Of a stretch of DNA of 41,905 nt, positions 28,503 to 37,030 are shown piece after piece. The stretch is from positions 1 through 41,905 of the forward strand of contig WLOK01000006.1 in the NCBI GenBank assembly GCA_009699315.1. The letters are read 5' to 3'. The position numbers and the translations under genes were made by a program. The first letter of the stretch is position 1; each line of letters begins with the position of its first letter. Source of the DNA: Actinomycetota bacterium. GTDB lineage: Bacteria > Actinomycetota > Actinomycetes > S36-B12. The notes under the pieces were generated by a model. The model searched no databases. It had not been told where the DNA came from and saw only the letters and a program-made list of their open reading frames with translations.

Positions 28503-29696
28503 TCAGCAACCGGGCACGAGGCCCCCGATGGCTGCAGTGGCGCGCTCAGCCGCCTCCTTGAGTGCCGAGGCGCGCTCGAGGACGTCCGCGGTCTCAATGG
28601 GAGCTGACGGTCCCCAAATATTCAAGGTGAAGGCGACGTGGCTGTCCGGTGCGAACACCGGCGCGGAAGCTAATCGGAACGAGTACTTGGATTCCGGGTT
28701 GAGGTTAGGGGGGTTGTAGCCCTCACCAAGTTCCTTGATCGCAGCATGAAGCGAACCTGGGTTGACTCCCGGATCGCCCACATTCAGGCGCGAGGCGGAA
28801 CGCTCGATTGCTGCAGCATTCTCGTGTCCAATCGCCAGGCTGTAACCCTGCGAGCGGATGCGCTCAGCCATTTCGCGATAGTGATTGTTCACCTCCTCGG
28901 GTGCGCTCTCATCCAAGTTGCTCAACCAGGCACTCAAGACTTTGTCGCCCCCGTGAGCTGCGAAAACACTGCCCACTGGAGGCATGAACGGGAGTCGCTG
29001 ACCAACACGAGTCGGCGTCACCGCAGTCTCAGACCGGCCCACTGCTGCGGTGAGTAGCAACTCGTTGCGCACGAGGCAGACGGCAGTCACCTCTGTGTCG
29101 TACCGTGAGGCCAGCTCCTCCATGATCGGTCGCACAACGTCGATGAGCGCCAACTGCTCGACCAGGTCCGCGTCCCCTGCCGCCAGCGATAGTGGGATGA
29201 AGGACCCATAACCGCCCCGAAAGAACAGCAGGGGTTCGACTGGGCTCTCGATATCAAGGTGGCGCACTCTGCCCACGACAATGTCGTGGTCACCCGCCTC
29301 GAAGATACTCTCGACTGTGCAGTCAATGTATGCCACGCACCCATCGATGACTGGCAGGCCACCCGGGGACTTATGCCAGGAGACCCCGTCGAACTTGTTC
29401 TCCTTGCGAACGGCAACAAGACGACAGATGTCCTCCTGATGATTGCCGAGCACATTCACACAAAAGTGTTTGCCCGACTCGCGCAGCCCCCTCCATGATG
29501 AGGAGTTGCGGTCCGGGAGAAAGGCAACGAGCGGCGGATCCAAGGAAACGGAGGTGAAGGATCCGACGGTCATTCCAATCGGGACTCCATCGCCGGCAAA
29601 GGCCGTCACCACCACCACCCCGGTGGGGTACTGCCCAAGCACCTGCCGGAACTGAGCTGGTAGCAAAGCACTCGCCGCTTGGTCGGAGGACTGCAC
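28503..29696 (-). CDS. Flavin reductase fused to a C-terminal IclR-type effector-binding domain
   Basis: N-terminus QFRQVLGQYPTGVVVVTAFAGDGVPIGMTVGSFTSVSLDPPLVAFLP...FCVNVLG (flavin reductase); C-terminus LASRYDTEVTAVCLVRNELLLTAAVG...LPFMPPVGSVFAAHGGDKVLSAWL...RIRSQGYSLAIG (IclR effector domain). Probable GTG start at 29696. Confidence 0.82.
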   Translation of the reverse strand: MQSSDQAASALLPAQFRQVLGQYPTGVVVVTAFAGDGVPIGMTVGSFTSVSLDPPLVAFLPDRNSSSWRGLRESGKHFCVNVLGNHQEDICRLVAVRKENKFDGVSWHKSPGGLPVIDGCVAYIDCTVESIFEAGDHDIVVGRVRHLDIESPVEPLLFFRGGYGSFIPLSLAAGDADLVEQLALIDVVRPIMEELASRYDTEVTAVCLVRNELLLTAAVGRSETAVTPTRVGQRLPFMPPVGSVFAAHGGDKVLSAWLSNLDESAPEEVNNHYREMAERIRSQGYSLAIGHENAAAIERSASRLNVGDPGVNPGSLHAAIKELGEGYNPPNLNPESKYSFRLASAPVFAPDSHVAFTLNIWGPSAPIETADVLERASALKEAAERATAAIGGLVPGC

Positions 29697-29736
29697 GTAT
29701 GCCTCTATCTCTTGCCTACTCGCTGATACTGCGGGC

Positions 29737-30966
29737 TTAGACGGTGACAAGCAGGCTATTGGGGCCACGCATAGCAATATTGGGGGTGAATTCGAACTTT
29801 TGGCCAGGGACAATGTTCATATTTGGCACCTTGGCCACGAGGTTCTCCAGCACGATCTTCATCTCCAGTCGAGCCAGTGGCGCGCCCGAGCAGAAGTGAA
29901 CGCCCTTGCCGAAGGTGAGATGGTTTCTGGCTTCCTTGCGCACAACATCGAAAACCTCAGGGTTCTCAAAACGTGCCGGGTCCCAGTTCGCCGAGAAGAA
30001 CATCATCATGATGGTCGCATTCTCCGGGATCAAGATCCCTTGGATCTCTATGTCCTGCTTCGCTCGACGACGCCATGTGATGACGGGTGTGTCGTATCGC
30101 AAGCACTCTTCTACCGCGTTCGGAATGAGCGATGGATCGGCGACAAGCTTCTCCCACTGCTCCCGGTTCTCCATCAGGCGACGCACACCATTGGAGATAA
30201 GGTTCGTCGTGGTCTCATGCGCCGCCAGAGACATGCCGAACAGCACAGAGGCGATGTCTCGCTGAGTGAATTCTTCTGGCGTCTCAAAGTGATGGCGCAC
30301 CATGTCACTCGTGAAGTCATCTACTGGGTTTGCCATACGGGTCTCGATGAACCGGTTGGTGTACTCCCAGAATGCGGCAACGCTCTCCGCGACACGCACC
30401 TGCTCGTCCTCTGATGCCCGGCCGTAGGTGAGGGTGACTCTTCGATCGCACCAGGACTTGAGGAGTTCAGTGTCCTCAGCCGGGAAGCCAATGAGCGAGA
30501 AGGCAGTGATCGCTGGGAGCGGGAAACCGATTTCCTGGTAAATATTTCCATGACCACGTGCGGCGATCTGGTCAACAGCGTTTTCAACCCACTGGCGCAG
30601 GAACGGCTCGAGCCCCCGAATGCGACGCGGGCTGATGGCGTCAGCAACCATGCGTCGAACGAAGGTATGTCGCGGCGGATCGGCATTGATGAGATTCGGT
30701 GGGAGATATACATCGCCCGCCTTCAGCACATCAATGGCCGCATCGGCGGGGGGGAAGATCGGCACGTTGGTGTTCGAGCTCGAGAATTGGTCGGTGTCTT
30801 GCAGGATCGCATCGACATCGGCGTACCTCGTGACCAGATATGCGTCGAGCTCGGGCGAATATTGGACTGGCGCCTCAAGAAGGGCCGGGCAGTAGGCATA
30901 GGGGTCGCTGACGAATGTCGGTTCAAGCATCTTCATGTCATGCATGACCGGGCAAGTATTTGACAT
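29737..30966 (-). CDS. Cytochrome P450
   Basis: I-helix LAAHETTTNLI; ECLRYDTPV; heme loop FGKGVHFCSGAPLARLE. Start at MSNTCPVM. Confidence 0.96.
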   Translation of the reverse strand: MSNTCPVMHDMKMLEPTFVSDPYAYCPALLEAPVQYSPELDAYLVTRYADVDAILQDTDQFSSSNTNVPIFPPADAAIDVLKAGDVYLPPNLINADPPRHTFVRRMVADAISPRRIRGLEPFLRQWVENAVDQIAARGHGNIYQEIGFPLPAITAFSLIGFPAEDTELLKSWCDRRVTLTYGRASEDEQVRVAESVAAFWEYTNRFIETRMANPVDDFTSDMVRHHFETPEEFTQRDIASVLFGMSLAAHETTTNLISNGVRRLMENREQWEKLVADPSLIPNAVEECLRYDTPVITWRRRAKQDIEIQGILIPENATIMMMFFSANWDPARFENPEVFDVVRKEARNHLTFGKGVHFCSGAPLARLEMKIVLENLVAKVPNMNIVPGQKFEFTPNIAMRGPNSLLVTV

Positions 30967-31051
30967 GGTCTGTTCTCTCTCTTCTCGATCTATCGTTATC
31001 GGACGACCTACCCACCGGCGCAGGATATGCAAAACCTCAGAAGTCTTTACA

Positions 31052-31081
31052 ATATTAGATCTTTCGAACAATTTCTCGCAA
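31052..31081 (-). promoter_or_regulatory. Candidate promoter upstream of the P450 gene
   Basis: TTGCGA - 18 nt - TAATAT on the minus strand. Confidence 0.3.
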
Positions 31082-31117
31082 AAGAACCGGCAAAGTCCCA
31101 GCAGTCATGACTCAATA

Positions 31118-32173
31118 TCAGCCCGGACTGCTGACTCCGGTCCGCCTCCGCAGCGCTGCAGTCAGAGCAACGGCGCCGATGAGCACGGCAGCATTGAAAA
31201 GCGGCTTCCATCCGGTATCGAGGCCCAGGGCATCAAGTCCAGAGCCCGCGAACGCGATGAGGTAGGTGGCCACGAACGTGCCCAGCACCGTGAATCGCCC
31301 GTCGGACAGGATCGAGGATCCCAGGAATGCCGCGGCGAACGCGGGCAGAAGCAGGCCCGGTCCCGTCTGCGGCTGGGCGGAGCCCAACTGCGCAGTGAGC
31401 AGAATGCCGCCGGCGCCAGCGACGAGCGCCCCAACAACGAATGCGAGCACGATCAATCGACCAACCGGAAGACGCGCCAGGCGCGAGGCCTCTTGATTTG
31501 CACCGACCGCGTACCAGTTTCGACCGAGGACCGTGTGCCGCGTAAGAACCCAGGTGACGATGAGTACGACGACTGCTGACCAAAAGAGGTAGGACAGGCC
31601 AAGGAACTTGCTGCTCCCGAAATTGGTGAGAGCCTCAGGGATTCCGGTGTAGATGACAGTGGAACTGGAGTACAGGACCGCGATTCCGCCGAGGGCTCCC
31701 CCTGTCGCCAACGTCGCGATGAAGGCGCTGACTTGAGCCTTCACAACGAGGAGGCCATTGACCATGCCGATTACACCTGCAGCAACAAGTGTCAGGAGGA
31801 TGGCGAGCGGCAGCGGAAAGTTCTGGAGGGCGGTGAATCCGGCTACAAATAGGGCCGAGATCCCCAAGATGGAGCCGATAGACAGGTCGAATTGGCCGGC
31901 AATGAGCGTGATCGTCACACCAAGAGCCGCGAAGACGATATAGGCGTTCTGCGAGAGAACGATGGAGATGCTGCCCCACGAGACGAAGTCCGATCCCTCG
32001 CGGATAAACACCAGCAGATAGAAGGCGACGAAGAACAAGATTGCTGCGTATCGGTCGACCTTGGTCCACCTCTCGCCGAAGCGCCTGATGAGTGACGGCT
32101 GCTGCGACGCAGTTGCCCCGCCCTCCACCTTTGCTGACGTGGTGATCTGGGCTGTATCCGCGTGCTCTTTCAC
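31118..32173 (-). CDS. ABC transporter permease, ribose/xylose (RbsC) type
   Basis: VTITLIAGQFDLSIGSILGISALFVAG; GMVNGLLVVKAQVSAFIATLATGG; GRNWYAVGANQEASRLARLPV. Confidence 0.92.
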   Translation of the reverse strand: MKEHADTAQITTSAKVEGGATASQQPSLIRRFGERWTKVDRYAAILFFVAFYLLVFIREGSDFVSWGSISIVLSQNAYIVFAALGVTITLIAGQFDLSIGSILGISALFVAGFTALQNFPLPLAILLTLVAAGVIGMVNGLLVVKAQVSAFIATLATGGALGGIAVLYSSSTVIYTGIPEALTNFGSSKFLGLSYLFWSAVVVLIVTWVLTRHTVLGRNWYAVGANQEASRLARLPVGRLIVLAFVVGALVAGAGGILLTAQLGSAQPQTGPGLLLPAFAAAFLGSSILSDGRFTVLGTFVATYLIAFAGSGLDALGLDTGWKPLFNAAVLIGAVALTAALRRRTGVSSPG

Positions 32174-33618
32174 AGTGCCTCCTCCAAGATCTCTTCGGCT
32201 GTAACGTCCGCTCGAGCCCTCATCGACTCGATCCTTCCCGCGTTGACAATCCCAATCCGATCACCCACGGCCAGAGCATCGTCAACGTCGATTGTCAGCA
32301 CAATGACAGCTGCTCCGTCTCTGCTCACAACATCAATGAACTCGTACATCGCTGTGCGCGTCGCGACGTCGACACCCCGCGTCGGCTCGCAAAGAACGTA
32401 CACATCTGGATCGCGAAGCTTGGCGCGCCCAAAGATGACCTTCTGCTGGTTACCACCACTCAATCCCAAAATCTGGTAGTTATCGTTGGGTGGCTGGACG
32501 TTCAGACTGGTTACCAAATCTTGGGAACTGGCCTTCTCTTGCCCCCCGCGCACTATTCCCATACTCGACAAGGCCGCTAGGCCGCCGGCGGTTAGATTGC
32601 TGCGAACCTCAAGACCCGGCAGTACCGCCTGCCTCCGCCTGTCCTCCGGGACGAACGCGACGGTGCCCTTCTTGCCGTCGCGCCCTACCACCTCCAGCGA
32701 ACCGGCTGCGACCTTCTGCAGCCCGGCAATAACGTGACCAACTCCGTAGATGTTGGACGACAATGGGCCGACCAATGACACGACCTCGCCCGCACGTACC
32801 TCGAGATCTATCGGGCCGACGCCCTGGCACACGACCCCATGCATGCGAATCGCTGGCTCACCAAGCTCCTTCGGGCGCGAACGTATGAATGCGGCTTCGT
32901 CAGAGATGAACAGGGCATGCAGCTCGCTCACCGACGGGGTGGGACCATCGAACACAACTCGCCCGTCGCGCAATAGCGTCACATCATCGCAGTGCTCAAC
33001 CACTTCGTGAAGTCGGTGTGAGACGACGACCGCCGCTCCTCCTTCGGCGACGAACGCGCGTACCTTTGTTAGAAGCCAGTCACTTTCTGCCCGAGTGAGG
33101 GCAGCGGTTACTTCGTCGAGGAACAGAACTGTCGCCTGTTCTCCAAGCATCCGGGCGACTGCAACTAGGGACTTGACTCCGAGAGAGCACGCCGCAAGCG
33201 GTGTTTCAGGGTCTAAGGACAAGTCCATTCGCGCAAGTTCTTCAATCGCCGATGCTCGCTCTGCGCGTCGGTCGACAAGCACCCCTAGCCTTCGGTGCGC
33301 CGGACGACCCAGCATGAGGTTCTCGCGTATGGTCAAGGCGTCCACGAGGCCAAGCTCCTGATGGACAAAGCCCAACTTGCCTGGCTGGCCTTGAGGCCCA
33401 ACGCCGAGCGTGAATTCACCGGCATCGGCCGAGTGCACGCCGGAAAGAATTTTGATCAGGGTCGACTTTCCAGCGCCATTCGCACCGAGTAGCGCGTGAA
33501 TTCTGCCGGGCCGAATACAGATGCTCACGCCATCTAACGCAACGTTTGATCCAAAGCCTTTTCGCAGCCCCTTGATCTCCAACGCCGCACCTGATCCGGA
33601 GACAGACAGTTGACTCAT
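32170..33618 (-). CDS. ABC transporter tandem ATPase, RbsA/MglA type
   Basis: HALLGANGAGKSTLIKILSGVH; LFLDEVTAAL; second domain LSGGNQQKVIFGRAKLRDPDVYVLCEPTRGVDV. ATGA overlap with the permease. Confidence 0.93.
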   Translation of the reverse strand: MSQLSVSGSGAALEIKGLRKGFGSNVALDGVSICIRPGRIHALLGANGAGKSTLIKILSGVHSADAGEFTLGVGPQGQPGKLGFVHQELGLVDALTIRENLMLGRPAHRRLGVLVDRRAERASAIEELARMDLSLDPETPLAACSLGVKSLVAVARMLGEQATVLFLDEVTAALTRAESDWLLTKVRAFVAEGGAAVVVSHRLHEVVEHCDDVTLLRDGRVVFDGPTPSVSELHALFISDEAAFIRSRPKELGEPAIRMHGVVCQGVGPIDLEVRAGEVVSLVGPLSSNIYGVGHVIAGLQKVAAGSLEVVGRDGKKGTVAFVPEDRRRQAVLPGLEVRSNLTAGGLAALSSMGIVRGGQEKASSQDLVTSLNVQPPNDNYQILGLSGGNQQKVIFGRAKLRDPDVYVLCEPTRGVDVATRTAMYEFIDVVSRDGAAVIVLTIDVDDALAVGDRIGIVNAGRIESMRARADVTAEEILEEAL

Positions 33619-33683
33619 GATTACTCACACCTTCGGTGTCTTGGTGGGCCTGGCAAAAGTGGGATACCGGCGAAAGGCAAATT

Positions 33684-33719
33684 GGCTGGGTGGCCCGTCC
33701 GATGACGGACCACCCAGCC
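33684..33719. terminator. Strong intercistronic hairpin between the binding-protein and ATPase genes
   Basis: GGCTGGGTGG-C-CCGTC-CGAT-GACGG-A-CCACCCAGCC: 10+5 bp stem with one mismatch. Confidence 0.6.
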
Positions 33720-33731
33720 GATATTTTTTGC

Positions 33732-34904
33732 CTAGGAGATGCCCCACTCCGCCTTATAGGTGGCGCGGAAGTCCGGAAGAATCGGTGTCTGTCCTGCCGG
33801 CGGGAAGTTCACCGTTGCCGTCACAAACTCCGAGGGAAGCATAACGTCGGTAACTGTCTGCCCAGCAAGGATGCGACCGGCCAAGTCAGCGCTCGCCCAA
33901 CCCATCCACTCCAACGGATCGTCGGAGCACTGCACCTGTGCACCGCCCGCGCCGATGATCTCCAGGTTCTGGGGATCGCAACCGACCGAAACGACCTTCA
34001 CATCATCGCGTCCTGCAGCCTTGATGGCTTCGAGCGCACCGACGATCGGGAAGTCTGCGCCACCGATGATCCAGTTGAGTTCACCGGGACCATATTTCTG
34101 CAGCAGTGAGGTCACCTCGTCGCGGATCAGCTGCTGCTGCTCCGGCACGAGCGGGATCTCCTTGACGTCCAGAACTGTGCAGGTTGCGCATTCAGTGAGA
34201 ACCTTGATCGCCTGATCGGCGCGTGTCTTGATCGAGGTGGTGGGTGTGGAGGTGTAGACGATCGCCTTGACATCACCATTTGACGAAGAGATGGCGAAGT
34301 TTGCCATCTGGTTTCCCTGGGCGATGGCATCCGCATCGGCGTTCGCGGCAGCCTTGAGGTCTGACGGAAGTGCAGCGTTGCTGCAGTTCAGGCAGACGAG
34401 GGGGATACCGGCAGCAGCAGCGGCCTTGTAGGCCTCTGGCACCGTCGCGGCCGCAGCCACCGAAGCGATGATCAGGTCGACCTTCTTGTCGACAAGCTCC
34501 ATGATCGCCTTGGTGTATCCGGGTGGGGAGAGTTGCCCGTCGGTCATGATGGCTGTGTAGCCCATGGCCTCGACCGCCTCGACTGCGGCGTCCGCCATGC
34601 GCTTGCACGGGGTTGCAATCTGGCCACAAGACATGACACCAATGGTCATGCCCGGCTTCGGGGTGAAGTCGGGTCCAACCGCGGCGACCATGCCAACGGG
34701 CGAGGAAACCGAAGTGATGTACTCTTTCGCCACTGAAACCGCGTCAGGCGTGCTTGCGCTCGTCGCTGCAGAGGAAGAGGCCGGAGCACTCGACGCAGTG
34801 GTTGTCGGTGCGGCAGAGGTCGAAGTGCCCGGTGTTGACGACCCGCAGGCCGACAGGAGGAAGGCCACCACAACGGGTACGGCCCAAAGGAACTTCCGAT
34901 TCAT
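33732..34904 (-). CDS. ABC transporter substrate-binding lipoprotein, type 1 periplasmic (sugar-type) fold
   Basis: Lipobox VVVAFLLSACGSS; MTIGVMSCGQIATPCKRMADAAVEAVEAMGY; start at MNRKFLWAV. Confidence 0.88.
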   Translation of the reverse strand: MNRKFLWAVPVVVAFLLSACGSSTPGTSTSAAPTTTASSAPASSSAATSASTPDAVSVAKEYITSVSSPVGMVAAVGPDFTPKPGMTIGVMSCGQIATPCKRMADAAVEAVEAMGYTAIMTDGQLSPPGYTKAIMELVDKKVDLIIASVAAAATVPEAYKAAAAAGIPLVCLNCSNAALPSDLKAAANADADAIAQGNQMANFAISSSNGDVKAIVYTSTPTTSIKTRADQAIKVLTECATCTVLDVKEIPLVPEQQQLIRDEVTSLLQKYGPGELNWIIGGADFPIVGALEAIKAAGRDDVKVVSVGCDPQNLEIIGAGGAQVQCSDDPLEWMGWASADLAGRILAGQTVTDVMLPSEFVTATVNFPPAGQTPILPDFRATYKAEWGIS

Positions 34905-35057
34905 TGGCTTAACTCCAGGGGTAGTAGAAAATATGGTGGCGGTTGCCTGACCAGTGAGCGAGCACTTTTCGTTGCGACCCCGGAGCAACACGAGCGTTGG
35001 GGCCAATCCACTGATATTTCGATACTTCTATGAAATTGCTATCATTGGACTGTTAGG

Positions 35058-35086
35058 AACCTAGATGTGACCCAATCCCCTGTCAA
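35058..35086 (-). promoter_or_regulatory. Candidate promoter for the ABC importer operon
   Basis: TTGACA - 17 nt - TAGGTT on the minus strand. Confidence 0.5.
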
Positions 35087-35319
35087 GAACTTCTGCACAA
35101 TTGTTATACGAGTCTTCGAAAGGGCCCTCGCCGGTGATCAATGACGAATTGGGATACCACTTCGTTGGCAATGCAGCAGCCGTCATGGATTGATCCGGAT
35201 GTGCGTTGATTAGACCCCGGTCTGGCAGAGCCGCTGGAGCCAATAGAGAAGCGAGATCGGTCGCGTGACCGGCGGCCCCACCTGGGGGGGTTCTCCTACG
35301 ACGTCAAGAGTCTTCTGCA

Positions 35320-36498
35320 TCAGGTCATCGGAATACCGGGTTCCTCGCCAACGAGGAAACGACCGTAGCCTGAATACACCAGATCCCAGGCAACGCCGTA
35401 GTGGTGAGAGGCCGCCACGATGTCGCGGTTGAACTGCTCAAGTTGGTCGCCCTGGAACAGCGAGTGAGCACCACCCACCTCATATAGGCGTGTGACAGCC
35501 TGTGTGGCAGTCTTGGCGGCCCAGCCGAGGTTGCGGCGGAAGTTAAGGCGGTCCTCCATCGTGACCGGAATCCCCGCCTCGGCTTTGGCTTTCATATCTG
35601 CGTACGCCTGACGGGCAACGATCCGAGCTGCATCGAGGTCGGCCGAAGTCTCGCCCATCTTGTGCTGTACCTCCGGCCGCGTAGACACCTTGATGCCACT
35701 GAGTCCGCCGATGTTCTGTGTCGTCCGAGCCACAAAGACTTCGAAGGCACCACTCGCCAAGCCGAGAATGGTACCCATGATGCCAGCGGGGAATGTCACC
35801 GCTAGCGGCAACTTTAGCCATGGATTCGAGTACATCTCGGCCCCAACTGAAGTTCCTTCACTCGGACCGCCCAAGCCGAGCAGGCGGTGCTCCGGCACAA
35901 AGAGATCCTGTGTGGCAACGTCTTTACTTCCCGTTCCACGCAGCCCTGTTGTGTGCCAGGTGTCGATGATGGTTACGTCGGATGCGGGAACCAAATGTAC
36001 CAACGGGCCTACCTCTGTCATCGCGTTAACAACGATCCAATCCGAGTGGTCGATGCCACTTGCGAAGTCCCATTGGCCACTGATGACGGCGCCGCCATCC
36101 ACCTTCTTGGATTGGGCCCGCATGGGACTGAACCCTGTGGCCACGCGCGCCAACTTACCGCCGGCGAACATATCGGACTGCGCCTCAGCGCTGAACATCG
36201 CAGCGAAGACGCTGTGTACCGCCCAGTTTCCCGCACACCACGCAGTCGCGCCGCATCCCCGTGCAAGTTCGTAACTTACCTCCATAATGACATCGGCTCC
36301 GAGATCCGCTCCGCCAAGCTCCTGTGGCGCGGCCACACTGATGACGCCGAGCGCGTCGATGTCCCGGACCGATGCGTCCGTCAATGACCGACGCGCGTCC
36401 GTCTCGGCGCGGCGCTCTCGCAACGTTGGGACGAGGGCCCGTGCTTGGTCGAGCATCCGTGAGCGAGTGACGGTGACTTCATACGTCGATGTGGTCAT
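35320..36498 (-). CDS. Acyl-CoA dehydrogenase-fold flavin monooxygenase (HsaA/HpaB C-terminal type, group D)
   Basis: ELGGADLGADVIMEVSYELARGCGATAWCAGNWAVH; GQWDFASGIDHSDW; GLRGTGSKDVATQDLFVPEHRLL; VTRLYEVGGAHSLFQGDQLEQFNRDIVAASHHYGVAWD. Confidence 0.88.
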   Translation of the reverse strand: MTTSTYEVTVTRSRMLDQARALVPTLRERRAETDARRSLTDASVRDIDALGVISVAAPQELGGADLGADVIMEVSYELARGCGATAWCAGNWAVHSVFAAMFSAEAQSDMFAGGKLARVATGFSPMRAQSKKVDGGAVISGQWDFASGIDHSDWIVVNAMTEVGPLVHLVPASDVTIIDTWHTTGLRGTGSKDVATQDLFVPEHRLLGLGGPSEGTSVGAEMYSNPWLKLPLAVTFPAGIMGTILGLASGAFEVFVARTTQNIGGLSGIKVSTRPEVQHKMGETSADLDAARIVARQAYADMKAKAEAGIPVTMEDRLNFRRNLGWAAKTATQAVTRLYEVGGAHSLFQGDQLEQFNRDIVAASHHYGVAWDLVYSGYGRFLVGEEPGIPMT

Positions 36499-37001
36499 CG
36501 TGATTCTTCTCCAGTGTTGGGGTGCGTGGCGTCGGCCTCATCTGAGACTGCTTTGAGCTGAGCCTTCGCTGCTGAGAGGTTCGCATCGATGTGGATGATG
36601 TGTTGAGGCTCCACCTTGATAAGAACGCGCTGCTCGCCTTCATACCCGAACGGGTAGTCGATACCCATATACCGATGAGCAAGTACATTGATGTGTTCCT
36701 GTGCGCCCGTGTGCGTGAGCTCGACGGCCCGCCCTGTCACCTGAATGTAATTGGCAGGATTACTCGAGCTGACGACGAGTATCGTCACTCGGTTGTCATG
36801 GCGCAGTCGATCCGGCCACTTACGGCCCTCGCGGGAGTTGACGAATAGTGCATCCCCCTCAACGTTGAACCAGACCGGTTGGGCCTGGGGGGTGCCGTCA
36901 GCTTCAAGGGTGATGACGCAGGCGAGATTCGCCTCTTCGAAGAACTCACGATGATCCACAGAAAATGGAACCGACATGGGACAACCTCTCTTTGGGGGCA
37001 T
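36495..37001 (-). CDS. PPOX-class (split-barrel) protein 2
   Basis: NLACVITLEADGTPQAQPVWFNVEGDALFVNSREGRKWPDRLRHDNRVTI; clear paralogue of the 27906..28343 product. Confidence 0.85.
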   Translation of the reverse strand: MPPKRGCPMSVPFSVDHREFFEEANLACVITLEADGTPQAQPVWFNVEGDALFVNSREGRKWPDRLRHDNRVTILVVSSSNPANYIQVTGRAVELTHTGAQEHINVLAHRYMGIDYPFGYEGEQRVLIKVEPQHIIHIDANLSAAKAQLKAVSDEADATHPNTGEESR

Positions 37002-37030
37002 GGTTCACGAGTCGTACTGGTCTCAATTGG

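Noticed and set aside
35090-35319. Possible extra gene or relic between the binding protein and the HsaA-type gene
   Set aside because: Short ORF 35061..35243 has no recognisable motif; treated as an intergenic promoter region.
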